From: Allacma fusca
Lineage: Eukaryota > Arthropoda > Collembola > Symphypleona > Sminthuridae
DNA: 64,000 nucleotides
Assembly: GCA_947179485.1 (NCBI GenBank)
Contig: OX359246.1
Location: 52,617,632-52,681,631, forward strand
Reading direction: 5' to 3'
Shown here: one piece after another, positions 34,460-47,000 of the stretch
Numbering within the stretch: the stretch's first letter is position 1
Layout: every line of letters begins with the position of its first letter
Notes under the pieces: generated by a model
What the model was told of the DNA's origin: nothing
Seen by the model: the letters and a program-made list of their open reading frames with translations, nothing else
Database searches by the model: none
Translations under genes and position numbers: made by a program

Positions 34460-37400
34460 ATGGAACCCGAAAAGAACCAACATCCATCAAGAAGGGAACC
34501 ACCACCTGCACCTTCAATACCATCTCGAAGGACTACGCGATCGGCAGGACCAGTGCCACAGAATGAAACAGGCTTGGAGGAGATCCTCGCCCGTAGGAAA
34601 GAGGAGAGGAAAGCAGCGAAAGCCAAAGCTAATACAGCAACGGCAGGTGTAGACCTCTCTTCAACATCTTCAGCTTCGACATCTACAGTCATGGAAGAAT
34701 CCGGCAGTACAACCCTGGCATTATCTGCACAAAGTCCATCGGGCTCGCAGGCCATGGGGCACGGAGATAATCCTGACAATAATGATGAAAGCACGGATGT
34801 GTTCTTGGACACGGTGTCAACACCTGTAACAGGTACGGCAACCAGTCCTAAACGAACACCAACAGTATCGACAGCACAAACACCAAAGTTTTCAAAAACA
34901 AAGGTGGTGCAAGGACAAAATCTCCATAGACTAGCTATGCAACGAGAATTACGCGACCTCGAGGTAACCAACCTGGAGGGCCAACAGGTCCAACAAGACC
35001 AGGAGGTTGAGGCCACAGGCGAATTCATGCTAAATGCTAGAGGAGACATGGTTTTTGTCAGTCACGATGCTGACCCCACGATCAAGGAAATCCTGTCGCA
35101 ATTCAATCAACCTGAAGAAAGACCAACTAGTAGCGCTGCCATGTCATCATTCGAAATTCTCACGGATCCTGGAAGCAATCATACAAGCGCAGAAGAGGTC
35201 GATCAAGGATTTGCAACTCCAGAAAGTGAGATGGAAGACGTGACCAATGAATCACCCAACAATGTGGTTGTCAGCAACCTGACAAACCCAGTTGGCAACG
35301 GAGACATTCCTCAAGACACGAGTGTACAATCCCAACAGGATGTACAAAGTCAAGGAATGTGCAGCAAAGCTACTGGACAAACAGAACAACAGGTTAATCA
35401 GCAAAGCTCAACGGAATTGGATGATTTGGAGGATTCCAATAGACCAATTGCTATAGCAACAAGTACACCAGAGATTATCCAGCAAGGGAATCTCAGTACA
35501 CACTCATCATTTAGGGATAATTTAGCAATAACTCAATCGGACGAGTCAACCGAACAGAGCGAACAAGGTGACTCACCAGCAGGAGTGCCACGTACTAATA
35601 ACAGTATAGGGAGTGATCGTGACCAGGTCACTACTCAATTAAATCAGCAGTTATCAAACTTAAGCATTAGCGACCACCGTAAATCATCACAGTCGAATAC
35701 TACAGTTTCTCAACAACCAGACATACAACAACTTGTGCGAGATAGGTTCCTATCAAGACCATCTCCAGGATTTTCCAATAGAGGAGATTTAGGCTTTCAA
35801 AGAACACTCAGCCGGGTGTCTGAGTCTACAGAACAGGAAGGCCCAGTCGAGGATCAGTTACCACCGATCAGAGAAGGGCAAGATAACATCCAAAGATTGG
35901 AAGACAATTTCGTACAATTAGTAACAGGTACAGGTGTGATAGTACCAGCGGGTTCGTTTCAACAATTAGTGACCACAGCAGGCTTCCAACGGAACACAGT
36001 GGAAAATTTTCTGGTAGTTCGAGGATTGGAAGGACAGTTGATAGAGGTGTATCACAGGTTAGCTCAAAATCTTTATACAGGTACAGTCCAGTGGACACAT
36101 TTTTTCCTTAGATTAGCTGAAGTCACCCACAGACGGGACAATAACAGAGATCCGAATAGGGAAGAAAGGGAAGTGTTACGTACACGTGCCTTTGAGTACG
36201 GTCGGAACGTCAGGGACAACATTCTCATCCCCACAGACGTCATCCGAAACCTTTTAGAGCACCGGGTATTGTCGTTGAGAAGTCACCAGGCACACCAGGA
36301 TAGCCAGATTTTCTTCAACGATACACCTAGGTATACAACCGTGATACAATCCGGGAGACTTAGTGAAAACCTAGAATTTGGTCAACCACGACAAGAAAGG
36401 CGAGTCAGCGACGAGAGTAGGCCAGGTCCAGAACAAGATCCAGATAACAACGGGACCACCCAACAAAGTGTAATCGACTCCAGCGCTGACGACATCATAA
36501 GCAGGTACCTTAGGTACGACCAAAGAAACCCATCAGTAACACGGAATCCGGTTACGGGTCTATTAGAACCAGCATCTAGATCTACGCTAAGGACCATCTC
36601 AGGTGAGTCCACAGTACAACCCGTTACGTCACGAAGGATTTCACCGGAAAGCTTGAATACCAGCTCTAGTTCAATCAACAAGGCTATAGCCCAAGCAATA
36701 GCCTCAGCGACACTTCAAGCAGGGTTAAGAACCCCTCGAAATCGGAAGTCGAGTAACTCCGATCGTGACCATCTCAGACCAAGTAACCAGGTGACGGACA
36801 GTAACCAGGTAGATTACTCATCACCTAGGTCACAACTTTTCCAGAAATCGGTGAGAAGACACTACAGGGTAAATAGTGCTGAGGAAAACAGCAACTTAAA
36901 TCCCAGAACCAGTCCGCAAGGGACTACGACACGTGAGAGACCAAGCAACAGCCGTCGCGAGACAGCCCTTCAGAAGGGTAGCCCAAAAGCACCCACTACA
37001 TCACCTACAGTCCAGACAGGTAATCAAACACCAGCAGGGAGCTCTACGGCACAACCGAGAGTGACCCCGAGGTCCAGTAATTCCTGTCGCTCAGCACCTA
37101 CAACAGGTGACAGAGGGCAGTCAAGCCGACACAGCAACTCTCACGAGATAACACAGCAAATCAACCCAGTACACATCTCACCAACCAGTCAGAATAGACA
37201 GGTTTCAACGGAAAATACGCCAAGAAATCGACCAACTCAGCCTAACCTACAATTTAGACCACAACCCACCCAAGACGATTTGGAGACACCAACCGAGGAG
37301 GTCGAGACCACCCAAATTGGCAGTACATCGCAGGCTAACGTTAAGAGGGACTTAGCAACAACAAAATTGTACGTCAACACAGATTCCACCCAGGCAAATA

Positions 37401-40400
37401 ACAACGAGCAACTGGTACACCGAGTTTACCAGTCACCGGGAGGTCGAATCTACGTACATCCACCAGTGCATGCGTTACGAGCACCGCCACTTGACGTTAG
37501 TGAGACAGCTTTAAGAACATTGGTGCAAGTAGGGAGACAACTAAGAGAACAGAATCCGTCATTAACTATCGCAAATACCATCAGAAATTCTGACACAGGC
37601 ACTTACTATCAGGCATTTAGACCCCAGGACAGATTTACCGTCTATCAATCACCGAGAGGCTCGTTATATAACAGCCTACCGATAGGACGCACAGGTATAC
37701 ACCGCCACATTTTACGAGGTCGAGACATCCTGCAGCGAGCAACCAACAACGACAGGACCATCATAGAAGGTGGAGAGCTTGTAACAGCACCCCAACCACC
37801 ACCTTCGGAACAGACATCCAGAAGCAACGGGTCTTACGTCCAAGGTGACACCTTAAGGTCACGGACAGCAACACCCGCATCAACAACACGTGCAGCAACG
37901 ACCTTTGCAGTACCAGCTAGACCAACTGGAAGGTTCATAACCAGGTCAGCAAACCGACCAACGACACCGACAGCTCCAGCTGTCCCCGTCAGACCAAATT
38001 CGGCAGTAGCAGGACCATCTCGAGTAACAACAACTCCAACCACAAGTCAAGGTACAGTCAATTGGCTTGACGACTTACAATACGGAGTTAACATTTGGAC
38101 AGGACCGAGTGGCAGAGTATACACCAGCGAGAACGAAGCAACCGAAGACGAGTTAGTACCAAGCAGAATAACAACGAGACAATACTCTAAGATCGCGCGA
38201 CAACAAGATAGATTCAGAAACCAGGGGGTAGAAAACGAAGCGACTTGGACAGGTCAAGTGAGACGTCTGATCTATTATAACAGAAGGGACGGGATCATAC
38301 AACGAAGGTTCAGACCATCTAGAGACTCAAACTTTGAAGCGTTTGCAGCCACAAGAGCTGAACACGAAGAAATTGTTCTGAGTGAACATCCGATATTTAC
38401 CTTCTGGAACATAATCACCCGAAGATCTTTAGATCCAGGGCAGATCTCCAGCTACATCGCACCAAATTTCAGACTTTACCATCGACACATCAGTCTACCG
38501 AACGGCGTTCGCAGACAAAGGGTACCACCAGGCTTCTTGGAAAACATCGAGAACGAACACGACCACCAAGAGGCATTGAATAGACTAATTCACGATCCTA
38601 ACGTGGAAATCTTGAGTGACACATCCAGCGAGGAAGAAGAAGAGCAGGTAGTAGAGAGGGACACTCCAAGACGTGAGAGTGGTCAGCATAACAGTGCACA
38701 GTCTAGTGAAGAGACAGACCACATTTTTATTGGAGTTGACGAAGAGGACTTCATTATTCCAGAAGTACCAGGTCAATTTACGATAAGAATTTCTATAGAC
38801 GACGCCTACGACGCAGCGTTCAGAGCAATTGAAAGAGACGAAGAAATACAAGAGGAAGTCCGATTTGTGGATAATACCGGAGAAACTCACTTCTTCCCAA
38901 GAATCCGACTTCGAGACCTCAGTCCGGAAACTCAAGTTGTACTCACTCAAGTCAGAAAAAGACGTAAACCTTTAAGAGCACGCCGTCAAATCGGAAATAA
39001 CCAACCCAGACCACCAGGCCCAGGACCCAGTGGATCCGGGAGAGGAAATCACTCACGGGGGGCTAACAACAACAACTCCCACATCCAGCGACCATCTCAG
39101 TCAAGGTCAAATCCAGGTCGAGGAGGCTCAAGAGGAGGTAGACACATCGGAAGCAGACAGAGAGCAAGGAGTGACCCCGGAAGTTCCGGAGGAAGTAGCT
39201 CATCATCCAGCTCCAGTAGTAGCAACTCAAGTAACCCTCACGACTTTGAAGCCTTCGACAACTGGAGAAATAGACAAATTGTAAATAGAAATAACATCTT
39301 CAACCAGGTCAACGTTAACATCATCAACCCATACGTACCAATCAACCCAAATCAGGGGATACGTATTGAGGAAGTTGCAGACCAAGAACAGGTACGAATA
39401 ATTCCGAGGAGACATCTGGACGACGACATGACCGCCCTCATGTTTCCCAAAGTAGAATTCAAACCGGGTGTAGATGACCCCGAGACAGCCTTCGCAACAG
39501 CCGAACTTCAGACCAACAGGTTTGGAGGAGATACCATCATAACCAGGATGCAATACGTACAGATCATCTTTGACCCACCCGTTAGGGATTGGATCAGAAA
39601 TTGGATTGCCGAACGAAGACTACATGAGGAACTACCTTACGACACCATTAACTGGGACGAATTCAGAGAGGAATTTCTAATAAGGTACAGTATTACCGAC
39701 CAAATGATACGCACGCTAATGGAAAAGCGAAAGATGAACACTGATGAAGATCCATGCGCATACATAGATGCGAAATTAGCACTAATCAATAGAGTCGACA
39801 GATTTATGCCCGAGCTGGAGAAAATCAGACTCTTACGCGCAGGTTTAACATCCGAATACATAGTTTTCTGCCGAGGATGGACAGCAGGAACTGTAGCAGA
39901 TTTCATAGAGGGAATAAAGCAGTATGATGAAGACCGAAAGACGGACGGCGCGGAATCTATTGAGACAAGATTTGCCAAAGTCCAAGAAATGTTGGAGAAA
40001 TTGACCTCCGGAATGAAACCAGTTCCAGCGGAAACAACTGTAGTAAAAATAGCTGCAGTGAGAGAGCAACAGGACTATCGGAGACCCGAAAATAAACCTA
40101 ATGACCAACGAGGACGAAGTCCAGGTCAAGGAAACTTCAACAACTCACGAAATTCCAGTCCAGGTTACAACAACAATAACAACTACCCGGACAGGGGACG
40201 TAACAATCAAGGTTACGATGACCGAAGGAATTATGGGAACCGCGGTAGATCTCCAACACCTGAGAGATTCTACAATAATCAAGATAGGAGTAGGCCGCAG
40301 TATAGAAATGATGGCAACAACTCCAACAATCAAGGTTACCCTCAGAGGAACCAAAATTTCGGATCTAGACAAAGTCCGAACCGACAATACTATAACAACA

Positions 40401-41026
40401 ACCCTAACAACCAGGGAAATCGTCAGTGGAATGACCAACAGATGAACCAAGGATACAACCAATCCTACAATGGCTACAAAAGCCAAGGATTTAACCAAGC
40501 TCAAGGCTTCATGCCACCTCAAGGGTTCAATCCGAATCAAGGATACCCACCCCAACAGGGTTATGCACCGTTTCAGGGTTATGCACCCACCCAAAGTTAT
40601 GGACCAGCTCAAGGATACGTACCACAGCAAGGATACGGTCAAGGACAACATGCAGGGTACGCCAACCCTGGCATGCAACAAATTCAGGCCAACCCACAAG
40701 GTTATCAGAATCAGGGTTACCAGCCAAACAATAACCAAGGAGGTCAACGACCCCAACAATATAACAACAATAACAACAGGAGTAGAACTAACTCCAGGGA
40801 CCGGAACAGCCAAAGTAATGACAGAAACAACTCCTGGAGGAATCAATCAGACCGTCAGGAGCAGTCACAACCGATACCGGGACAATTGGCACTAGAATCC
40901 ACCCAAACCGACATAAAATGTTTCGGATGTGGAGAGATGGGCCACCTGAGGAGGAATTGCCCACACAAAAGACAGTCTAGCCCATATCCGTCGGGAAACT
41001 CACAGAGGGGGACGCACCCCCAGTAA
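34460..41026 (+). CDS. gag: ORF1: giant Gag-like protein (2,188 aa)
   Basis: Structural protein that should package the element RNA. Residues 1-1650 are mostly Ser/Thr/Gln/Asn-rich and probably disordered. A helical block lies at about 480-620, and a three-times repeated [VI][YW]xxPxGxxY motif at about 988, 1060 and 1211 (VYQSPGGRIY, VYQSPRGSLY, IWTGPSGRVY). Residues about 1655-1840 resemble the Ty3/Gypsy capsid (WDEFREEFLIRYS, MNTDEDPCAYIDAKLALINR, IRLLRAGL). A Gln/Asn/Gly/Tyr-rich prion-like region (repeats such as QGYAPFQGYAPTQSYGPAQG) follows, then a zinc knuckle CFGCGEMGHLRRNC (CX2CX4HX4C) at about 2154. The start ATG has G at -3 and +4. Typical Gypsy Gag is 300-500 aa. Pol follows 20 bases after the stop and its frame is open back to 40981 (-1 frame), so frameshifting or reinitiation are both possible. 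Confidence 0.9.
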   Translation: MEPEKNQHPSRREPPPAPSIPSRRTTRSAGPVPQNETGLEEILARRKEERKAAKAKANTATAGVDLSSTSSASTSTVMEESGSTTLALSAQSPSGSQAMGHGDNPDNNDESTDVFLDTVSTPVTGTATSPKRTPTVSTAQTPKFSKTKVVQGQNLHRLAMQRELRDLEVTNLEGQQVQQDQEVEATGEFMLNARGDMVFVSHDADPTIKEILSQFNQPEERPTSSAAMSSFEILTDPGSNHTSAEEVDQGFATPESEMEDVTNESPNNVVVSNLTNPVGNGDIPQDTSVQSQQDVQSQGMCSKATGQTEQQVNQQSSTELDDLEDSNRPIAIATSTPEIIQQGNLSTHSSFRDNLAITQSDESTEQSEQGDSPAGVPRTNNSIGSDRDQVTTQLNQQLSNLSISDHRKSSQSNTTVSQQPDIQQLVRDRFLSRPSPGFSNRGDLGFQRTLSRVSESTEQEGPVEDQLPPIREGQDNIQRLEDNFVQLVTGTGVIVPAGSFQQLVTTAGFQRNTVENFLVVRGLEGQLIEVYHRLAQNLYTGTVQWTHFFLRLAEVTHRRDNNRDPNREEREVLRTRAFEYGRNVRDNILIPTDVIRNLLEHRVLSLRSHQAHQDSQIFFNDTPRYTTVIQSGRLSENLEFGQPRQERRVSDESRPGPEQDPDNNGTTQQSVIDSSADDIISRYLRYDQRNPSVTRNPVTGLLEPASRSTLRTISGESTVQPVTSRRISPESLNTSSSSINKAIAQAIASATLQAGLRTPRNRKSSNSDRDHLRPSNQVTDSNQVDYSSPRSQLFQKSVRRHYRVNSAEENSNLNPRTSPQGTTTRERPSNSRRETALQKGSPKAPTTSPTVQTGNQTPAGSSTAQPRVTPRSSNSCRSAPTTGDRGQSSRHSNSHEITQQINPVHISPTSQNRQVSTENTPRNRPTQPNLQFRPQPTQDDLETPTEEVETTQIGSTSQANVKRDLATTKLYVNTDSTQANNNEQLVHRVYQSPGGRIYVHPPVHALRAPPLDVSETALRTLVQVGRQLREQNPSLTIANTIRNSDTGTYYQAFRPQDRFTVYQSPRGSLYNSLPIGRTGIHRHILRGRDILQRATNNDRTIIEGGELVTAPQPPPSEQTSRSNGSYVQGDTLRSRTATPASTTRAATTFAVPARPTGRFITRSANRPTTPTAPAVPVRPNSAVAGPSRVTTTPTTSQGTVNWLDDLQYGVNIWTGPSGRVYTSENEATEDELVPSRITTRQYSKIARQQDRFRNQGVENEATWTGQVRRLIYYNRRDGIIQRRFRPSRDSNFEAFAATRAEHEEIVLSEHPIFTFWNIITRRSLDPGQISSYIAPNFRLYHRHISLPNGVRRQRVPPGFLENIENEHDHQEALNRLIHDPNVEILSDTSSEEEEEQVVERDTPRRESGQHNSAQSSEETDHIFIGVDEEDFIIPEVPGQFTIRISIDDAYDAAFRAIERDEEIQEEVRFVDNTGETHFFPRIRLRDLSPETQVVLTQVRKRRKPLRARRQIGNNQPRPPGPGPSGSGRGNHSRGANNNNSHIQRPSQSRSNPGRGGSRGGRHIGSRQRARSDPGSSGGSSSSSSSSSSNSSNPHDFEAFDNWRNRQIVNRNNIFNQVNVNIINPYVPINPNQGIRIEEVADQEQVRIIPRRHLDDDMTALMFPKVEFKPGVDDPETAFATAELQTNRFGGDTIITRMQYVQIIFDPPVRDWIRNWIAERRLHEELPYDTINWDEFREEFLIRYSITDQMIRTLMEKRKMNTDEDPCAYIDAKLALINRVDRFMPELEKIRLLRAGLTSEYIVFCRGWTAGTVADFIEGIKQYDEDRKTDGAESIETRFAKVQEMLEKLTSGMKPVPAETTVVKIAAVREQQDYRRPENKPNDQRGRSPGQGNFNNSRNSSPGYNNNNNYPDRGRNNQGYDDRRNYGNRGRSPTPERFYNNQDRSRPQYRNDGNNSNNQGYPQRNQNFGSRQSPNRQYYNNNPNNQGNRQWNDQQMNQGYNQSYNGYKSQGFNQAQGFMPPQGFNPNQGYPPQQGYAPFQGYAPTQSYGPAQGYVPQQGYGQGQHAGYANPGMQQIQANPQGYQNQGYQPNNNQGGQRPQQYNNNNNRSRTNSRDRNSQSNDRNNSWRNQSDRQEQSQPIPGQLALESTQTDIKCFGCGEMGHLRRNCPHKRQSSPYPSGNSQRGTHPQ

Positions 41027-41046
41027 TTGAGGACATCCAAGAAAGA

Positions 41047-44000
41047 ATGAATGCAATTATAGCAACTAGAGTAGAAAGTCAGTCAAAAGACGACGAAGAA
41101 TTAGAAATTATTGATCTCAACCCATGTCGTTTATCCAACGGCAACAAGTCAACTTTACAAGTACAAATATGCAGCATGATGATACCAGCTTTACTAGATT
41201 CAGGAGCAACAAGATCCTGTATCCAAAGAAACTTAGTACCAAGATGTGCGGAAATAAAGGAAGTTCCAAGCGCTCTGCGAGTAGCAGTAGCAAATGCAGA
41301 ATTGGTAAAGCCAATTTGTCTCACCAAATTCACAATGATGATTGAAGGTGAAAAACTTTTATTCAAAGGTCTAGTGATGGAAACGCTAGAACCACGAATG
41401 ATTATAGGTGAAGATCTTTTATCACGTTACGGAATAACGTTGGATTACAAGAATAATGAAATACGGAGTGACCGATTTCAAACAGTTCCAATGACTAGAG
41501 ATACTCATCTCTATGTCGGGGAGAAAAAGGCCGACATAGAATTTGTCCGGTCAATTTTTTCATTTCATGAAGTCAAAGGACCGAAGAACATGATGTGCAG
41601 GACTCGAAAAGCAGTAACAATACCAGCCTATGGACACATGAAAGTGCCCATACAAATTCCAAAACGTATCAAAAAGGATTTTTATTTACAACCATCAGAA
41701 AAACTTTACACCAGCAAGCGACTCTTAGTAGCCGCAGGTGTAGTACCAAATGAAGAACCTTTTGCATATGTATTTAATCCAGCTCCATGCCCACAGACGA
41801 TGTATGGACGTACAGCTATAGGTCATGCTGAGGAAAATTTTGATCTCATCAAAATCAAACGCAATCAATTACGTGATGCTCATAAAAAGCTCACACAAGA
41901 ACAGCTCGATTGTTTCGACGTCAATGAAGAGCTCGATGAAGAAGGAAGAGCTAAGTACCGAGCATTGTTGACAAGATATCCAGAATGTTTTGCATTTAAC
42001 AAGAGAGATTTGAAAGAACCAGCATGGATTGATCCCATTCGGATCCATACGGGAAATAATCCACCCGTCCAGGCAAAACCTTTCCCTTGCTCACCTATGG
42101 AGCGACAAAAAGTACGAGAAGAAGTACAAAAGATGTTAGATGCAGATATTATTAAGGAAGTGAACGGACCTTACAGTAGTCCACTATTCCTCATCAAAAA
42201 GAAAGACGGAACATTTAGATCAGTTGTGGATTATCGAGCGTTAAACAAGACCATCACAGATCAAGTTTACCCTTTAGCAAGGATAGATGACATACTTATG
42301 CAATTTGGAAAATCTGCAATTTTCGATACTCTTGACATGGAGTCAGGCTTCTTTCAATTATTAATACATGAGGATGATCAAGTCATAACCTCGTTCATCA
42401 CACAGGACGGATTATATGCATTCAAACGACTACCTATGGGAGTCAAGATTGCACCGTCAGCTTTTCAGCGAGCAGCAGATCAAATGCTGGGCTCACTCAA
42501 ATTCAGAGGAGCCATGGTATATTTAGATGATGTAATCTCTTATGGAATTCATCTTTTGGACAAACTAGCATCTCTCGAAGAGTTGATGTTAAGAGCCAGC
42601 AACAAGAACTTTAAGTTCAAACCAAAGAAATGCAAATTCGGATATTTTGAAGTAATTGTTTTAGGATTTAAAGTCTCTAGGGAAGGCACCAGTCCAGATC
42701 CTGCAAAGGTGGACGCTATTAGACATGTGCCAGTACCAAAATCTGAAACGGAAGCAAGAAGATTTTTCGGAATATGCAGTTTCTATAGAAAATACATCAA
42801 GGACTTCGCAAAAATTGCTAGTCCCATCTCACAATCATGGATTGGAAGTAAGGGAAAATCTGAAGGACAAAAACGCATAAGATGCTTCCAATGGAGTGCA
42901 GATGCAACAAATGCCTTCAACATTCTCAAAACCAAATTAATGACACAGCCAGTTCTAGCTCATTTCAACCCAGAGTTGGATTGCATACTGCATACAGATG
43001 CATCAATTTCAGGACTAGGATGCTGTGTACTTCAAGATGATGGAGGAGAACATCCAATAGCGTATGCTTCAAGGACATTAATTCAGTCAGAAAAGAATTA
43101 CTCAGTCACAGAATTAGAACTACCAGCAGTCGTATATGCAGTTCGCAAATTCAGACAATATCTTTATTTGAGAAAATTTTTAATCAGATCAGATCATTTA
43201 GCATTATGCTACCTACGATTACAAAAAGATCCAAACCACCGTATAAGTAAGTTCGTAAATAAACTACAAGAATTTGACTTTCAAGTTACATACAAGAAAG
43301 GAGCACTACATTTGGATGCAGACTTTCTATCCAGAGCTCCATTACCCTATACAAAGGAAGATTTGGAGGATACAGAGGACCGAGTGATCGAATTTGAACC
43401 AGACCCGGTCAAGGAACACAAAATTGCTTTGGAAGAGCAAAAACAAATCCCTCAGGGGAATATAATAATGCCACCACCAGCGTGTGCAGCCAGCCTTACG
43501 ACCAGGGAAAGCTATAAGGGAAAATATTGGACGGATGACGAAAGTCAATCCTCAGACGAAGAAGAACCCATAATCCCACAGCGGCAAAATCCATGGTCAG
43601 GGAGATTGAAAGGCCAACCTAGACGTAAAGTCAAATCACAAGTGGAAATTTTAGTACCTCAACCGAATTTGGAGGAAACGGATTGGGAGAACCATACAAT
43701 GAGCGTAAAGAGCCGTGTAAATGAAGTAACACACAGCTACTCAGCGCTCAAAGAATGGAAATTATCCGTAGATGACATCATTACAATCCACGAATTTCGG
43801 GAGGATGACCCACAAGAGGATGAAAACACCTGGAAATACACGAATGAGTATATCTACGAGAAAAATCTCAAACTAATACAAGATATAGAGCTTCACAATG
43901 CAACAATAAATGATTTAGACATGAAAGAATTTTTATCGCCAAAGAGAGCTCAAGTTCAAAATGAACATGAAGATTTTGACAGAAATACTATCACTGACAT

Positions 44001-47000
44001 TGGAATGGGGACTGATTGGTCTCCTACTCCAAAGTCAACGACAGCAATAACGTCACAAAGTCCAGCCAATGGGAAGGCTGACATTGATTCACCAAAATCC
44101 CTAGGGCAGATGACACGGAGTACAATGGAATTCACAACAATGGATGGGGCAGGTGAGGCTGAAACAAAAGCTGTACATCTACCACCAGCCATAATTGTAG
44201 ACTCCGATACGGAAGTCCATGATCAAGCCTTGAAGGATCAGGAAACAGCGGATCTGGTGAGCCAGGCAGCTGAGACTACACAAAAGAAGTCCTCAACTTT
44301 CCCGCCCACCCATCCCGCCAGTCCTAAAGAGGCCAAGAAATTGGTACTCACGGATGAGGATAGGAACGTCCAAAAGGAATGCGACCAACCGACACGGAAA
44401 CAGGAAACGTTCAGTGTGGAAAATCACATTCCATCCGGACACGATCCCACAGACGAGGAGAAATGGTTTGCATTTGAAGAGACTTGGAGGAATCCAACGT
44501 CAGCAAAAGGAGATGAATGGAAGCTCAAACAGGAAGTTATTTCGCAATTAAAGACATACACTGCACAATCTGCCAGGAAGACTGATCAAGTTCCTGATGC
44601 AGAAAGTCCAGGATATGTTAACAATCCGGATCTTGATACCCCACAGCGGATCAAGGCGATGAAGATTTCCAGAGATGTGGATGAATGGATGAAAAATATC
44701 CAACGAAGATCTGCAGCATGCGAGTCGGAGGAAAACAAAAACCCTCCGCCGTCGCATACGTACATATCCACAGAGAATCCAGTAAATGAAAATAATTACT
44801 CTCTACTGGCAACCACAGTAGAAGAGCTGAGGAAAAATATCCGGGAAGGTGAAATTAAATTCACCGATGGAAGATCATGGAAGATTCAACCTCTGAAAGG
44901 GCAGGGTGTTGTGACAAGTAAAAAGACGTCACATTCACTATGTCTTTCACAGGATGAAGACCAAAGGAATAAAGACGCTCAGAAAACTGAGGACATGTCA
45001 TTAAATAGAGCAATAAAATTTGTTCCAGGAGCTCACGCACTACAGGGGTGCGAAGGGAGCAAAGATACTTTTTCCACACACAAACCTGTGTGTAGGATAC
45101 TTGAAGATGAAGAGCAAGTTACTATGTTAGAGGAACATAACATGCAGGAGATGCAAAGGGACGACCCAGATTGTTTATTCATCATGGACAAAATAAAGAT
45201 GCGGCATACGTTAAATTGGAAGGACAAAGAAAAGTATAGCCGATATGAAATTGATGAAGAAGGGATTCTTACTATAGTACATAAAGATGGACGTAAGTTA
45301 TACGTACCCCGAGTACTTAGAAATTTCCTACTATCAAAAGCTCATGATGGGATCCTATGCGGAGGACATTTAGGATTCCAGAAAACTCTTCATAGACTCA
45401 ACAAAAATTATTTTTGGAGAAAAATGAACGTCTCAGTAGCAAAATATGTCATGTCATGTGAAAGTTGCCAAGCAGCTAAATCCATGAGAACGAAACCAGC
45501 AGGATTACTTCATCCAATCAGGATAGAAAATGTAGGAGATGCATTATGTATTGATCTCATTGGACCCATGCAAATTAGCATAAAAGGGAATAAGTACATT
45601 ATAATCGCACAGGATTATGTTTCAAAGTTCGTGATCGCAGAAGCAATTCCAGATAAAACTGCTGACAGGATAGCAGAGTTTTTGCTTCACAAAGTAGTTT
45701 TAAAATATGGACTGTTTAAAAACTTGCTGAGTGACGGAGGATCCGAATTCAGAGCGGAAATCACTCAAGCATTACTTCGCAGATTAGGCATGAACCATTC
45801 TACATCTACAGCATTAAGACATAATAGTGTTGGACAAATAGAAAGAATGGTCCAGACTATAAGCACTATGCTGAGTCATTATACTCAAAAAGAGCAAGCA
45901 CTATGGTGCAGTTGTTTACCGTTTCTAATAAACGCTTACAATTGCAGTCACCATGACGTGACCAAAGAAACTCCTTATTTTATGATGTTTAGGCGACAAC
46001 CCATATATGATTTTAACTTACAACTGTGTTTAAGCAGCGTCGACACAAATTTTATGAGTGCTGAGGAAGCCACTACTAGAATAGAAAAAGCTATTGCTAA
46101 GATAAGGGAACGTCAGGACTACAGTAAGGATTGGTATGATAGGAAAAGAAGGTTCGTTAAATTCAACATCGGAGACACAGTGCGAGTCTTTACACCGACC
46201 AGGATAGTTGGAAAGAGCGAACGCTTTCTTCATCCTTACAAAGGACCCTTTGTAGTCATAGAAGTTTTAGCCAAAGACAATTATATCATTCAAGACCTTA
46301 GGAATTCTAAAAAGAGACAGAAAGTCCATGTGGAAAGGCTTAAGAAGTGCCTGCAGCGAGAACACATTGAGGACGAGTATAGTTACGATTTAGATTCCGA
46401 TATAGTGGAATTGGTGACAAAACGAAATTGGAACAAGTGTGGAAAAGTTACAGTGAGTCAGCCACGGTCAATTCTTAAGAATTCGACCACTTCAGATAAC
46501 AGTTCAACGACGAGCAAGAAGGTGACTTTTAAAGTTCAACCTGCTCAAACCGAAGAAATAACTAGAGAATTTTCATCCGAAAATCACTCAGACAGTTCAA
46601 GTGACCAAACTCAGCCAGTACAACAGAGAGGAGAATTTTGTGACAAAAATTACTCACACTCTCAAATTACCCCAAGTGAAGGAGGAAGATCAAACCAGGG
46701 ATCATATCAACAAAAAGGTACTACTAAGCAGTCAAGTGCACAAGTAAGAAAATTTTCATCAGAAAATCATTCAGATAACCGGGAATTTTTAGATAAAAAT
46801 TACCCATATTTCACTCGCTCGAAAGTAAATGAACACTCTAGAGGAAATCAGGGACGAGATAAGGGGATTGAAACAACAGAGGAATTTAGTCCAAATCAAA
46901 ATTTGGAAGTACGCAGCTCAGGAAGAGTACATCAAACAGAGAATCGCAGCTTTAGAACTGCTAATTCAGGAAACAAAACCTCAAACGTCAAGTTTCTGCC

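Noticed and set aside
34308..34652. 114-aa frame overlapping the ORF1 start
   Set aside because: Basic, low-complexity product with no structure; more likely an incidental upstream ORF.
34414..35049. Long antisense frames opposite ORF1 (also 40145-40846)
   Set aside because: They mirror the codon bias of the sense ORF and have no domain-like features.
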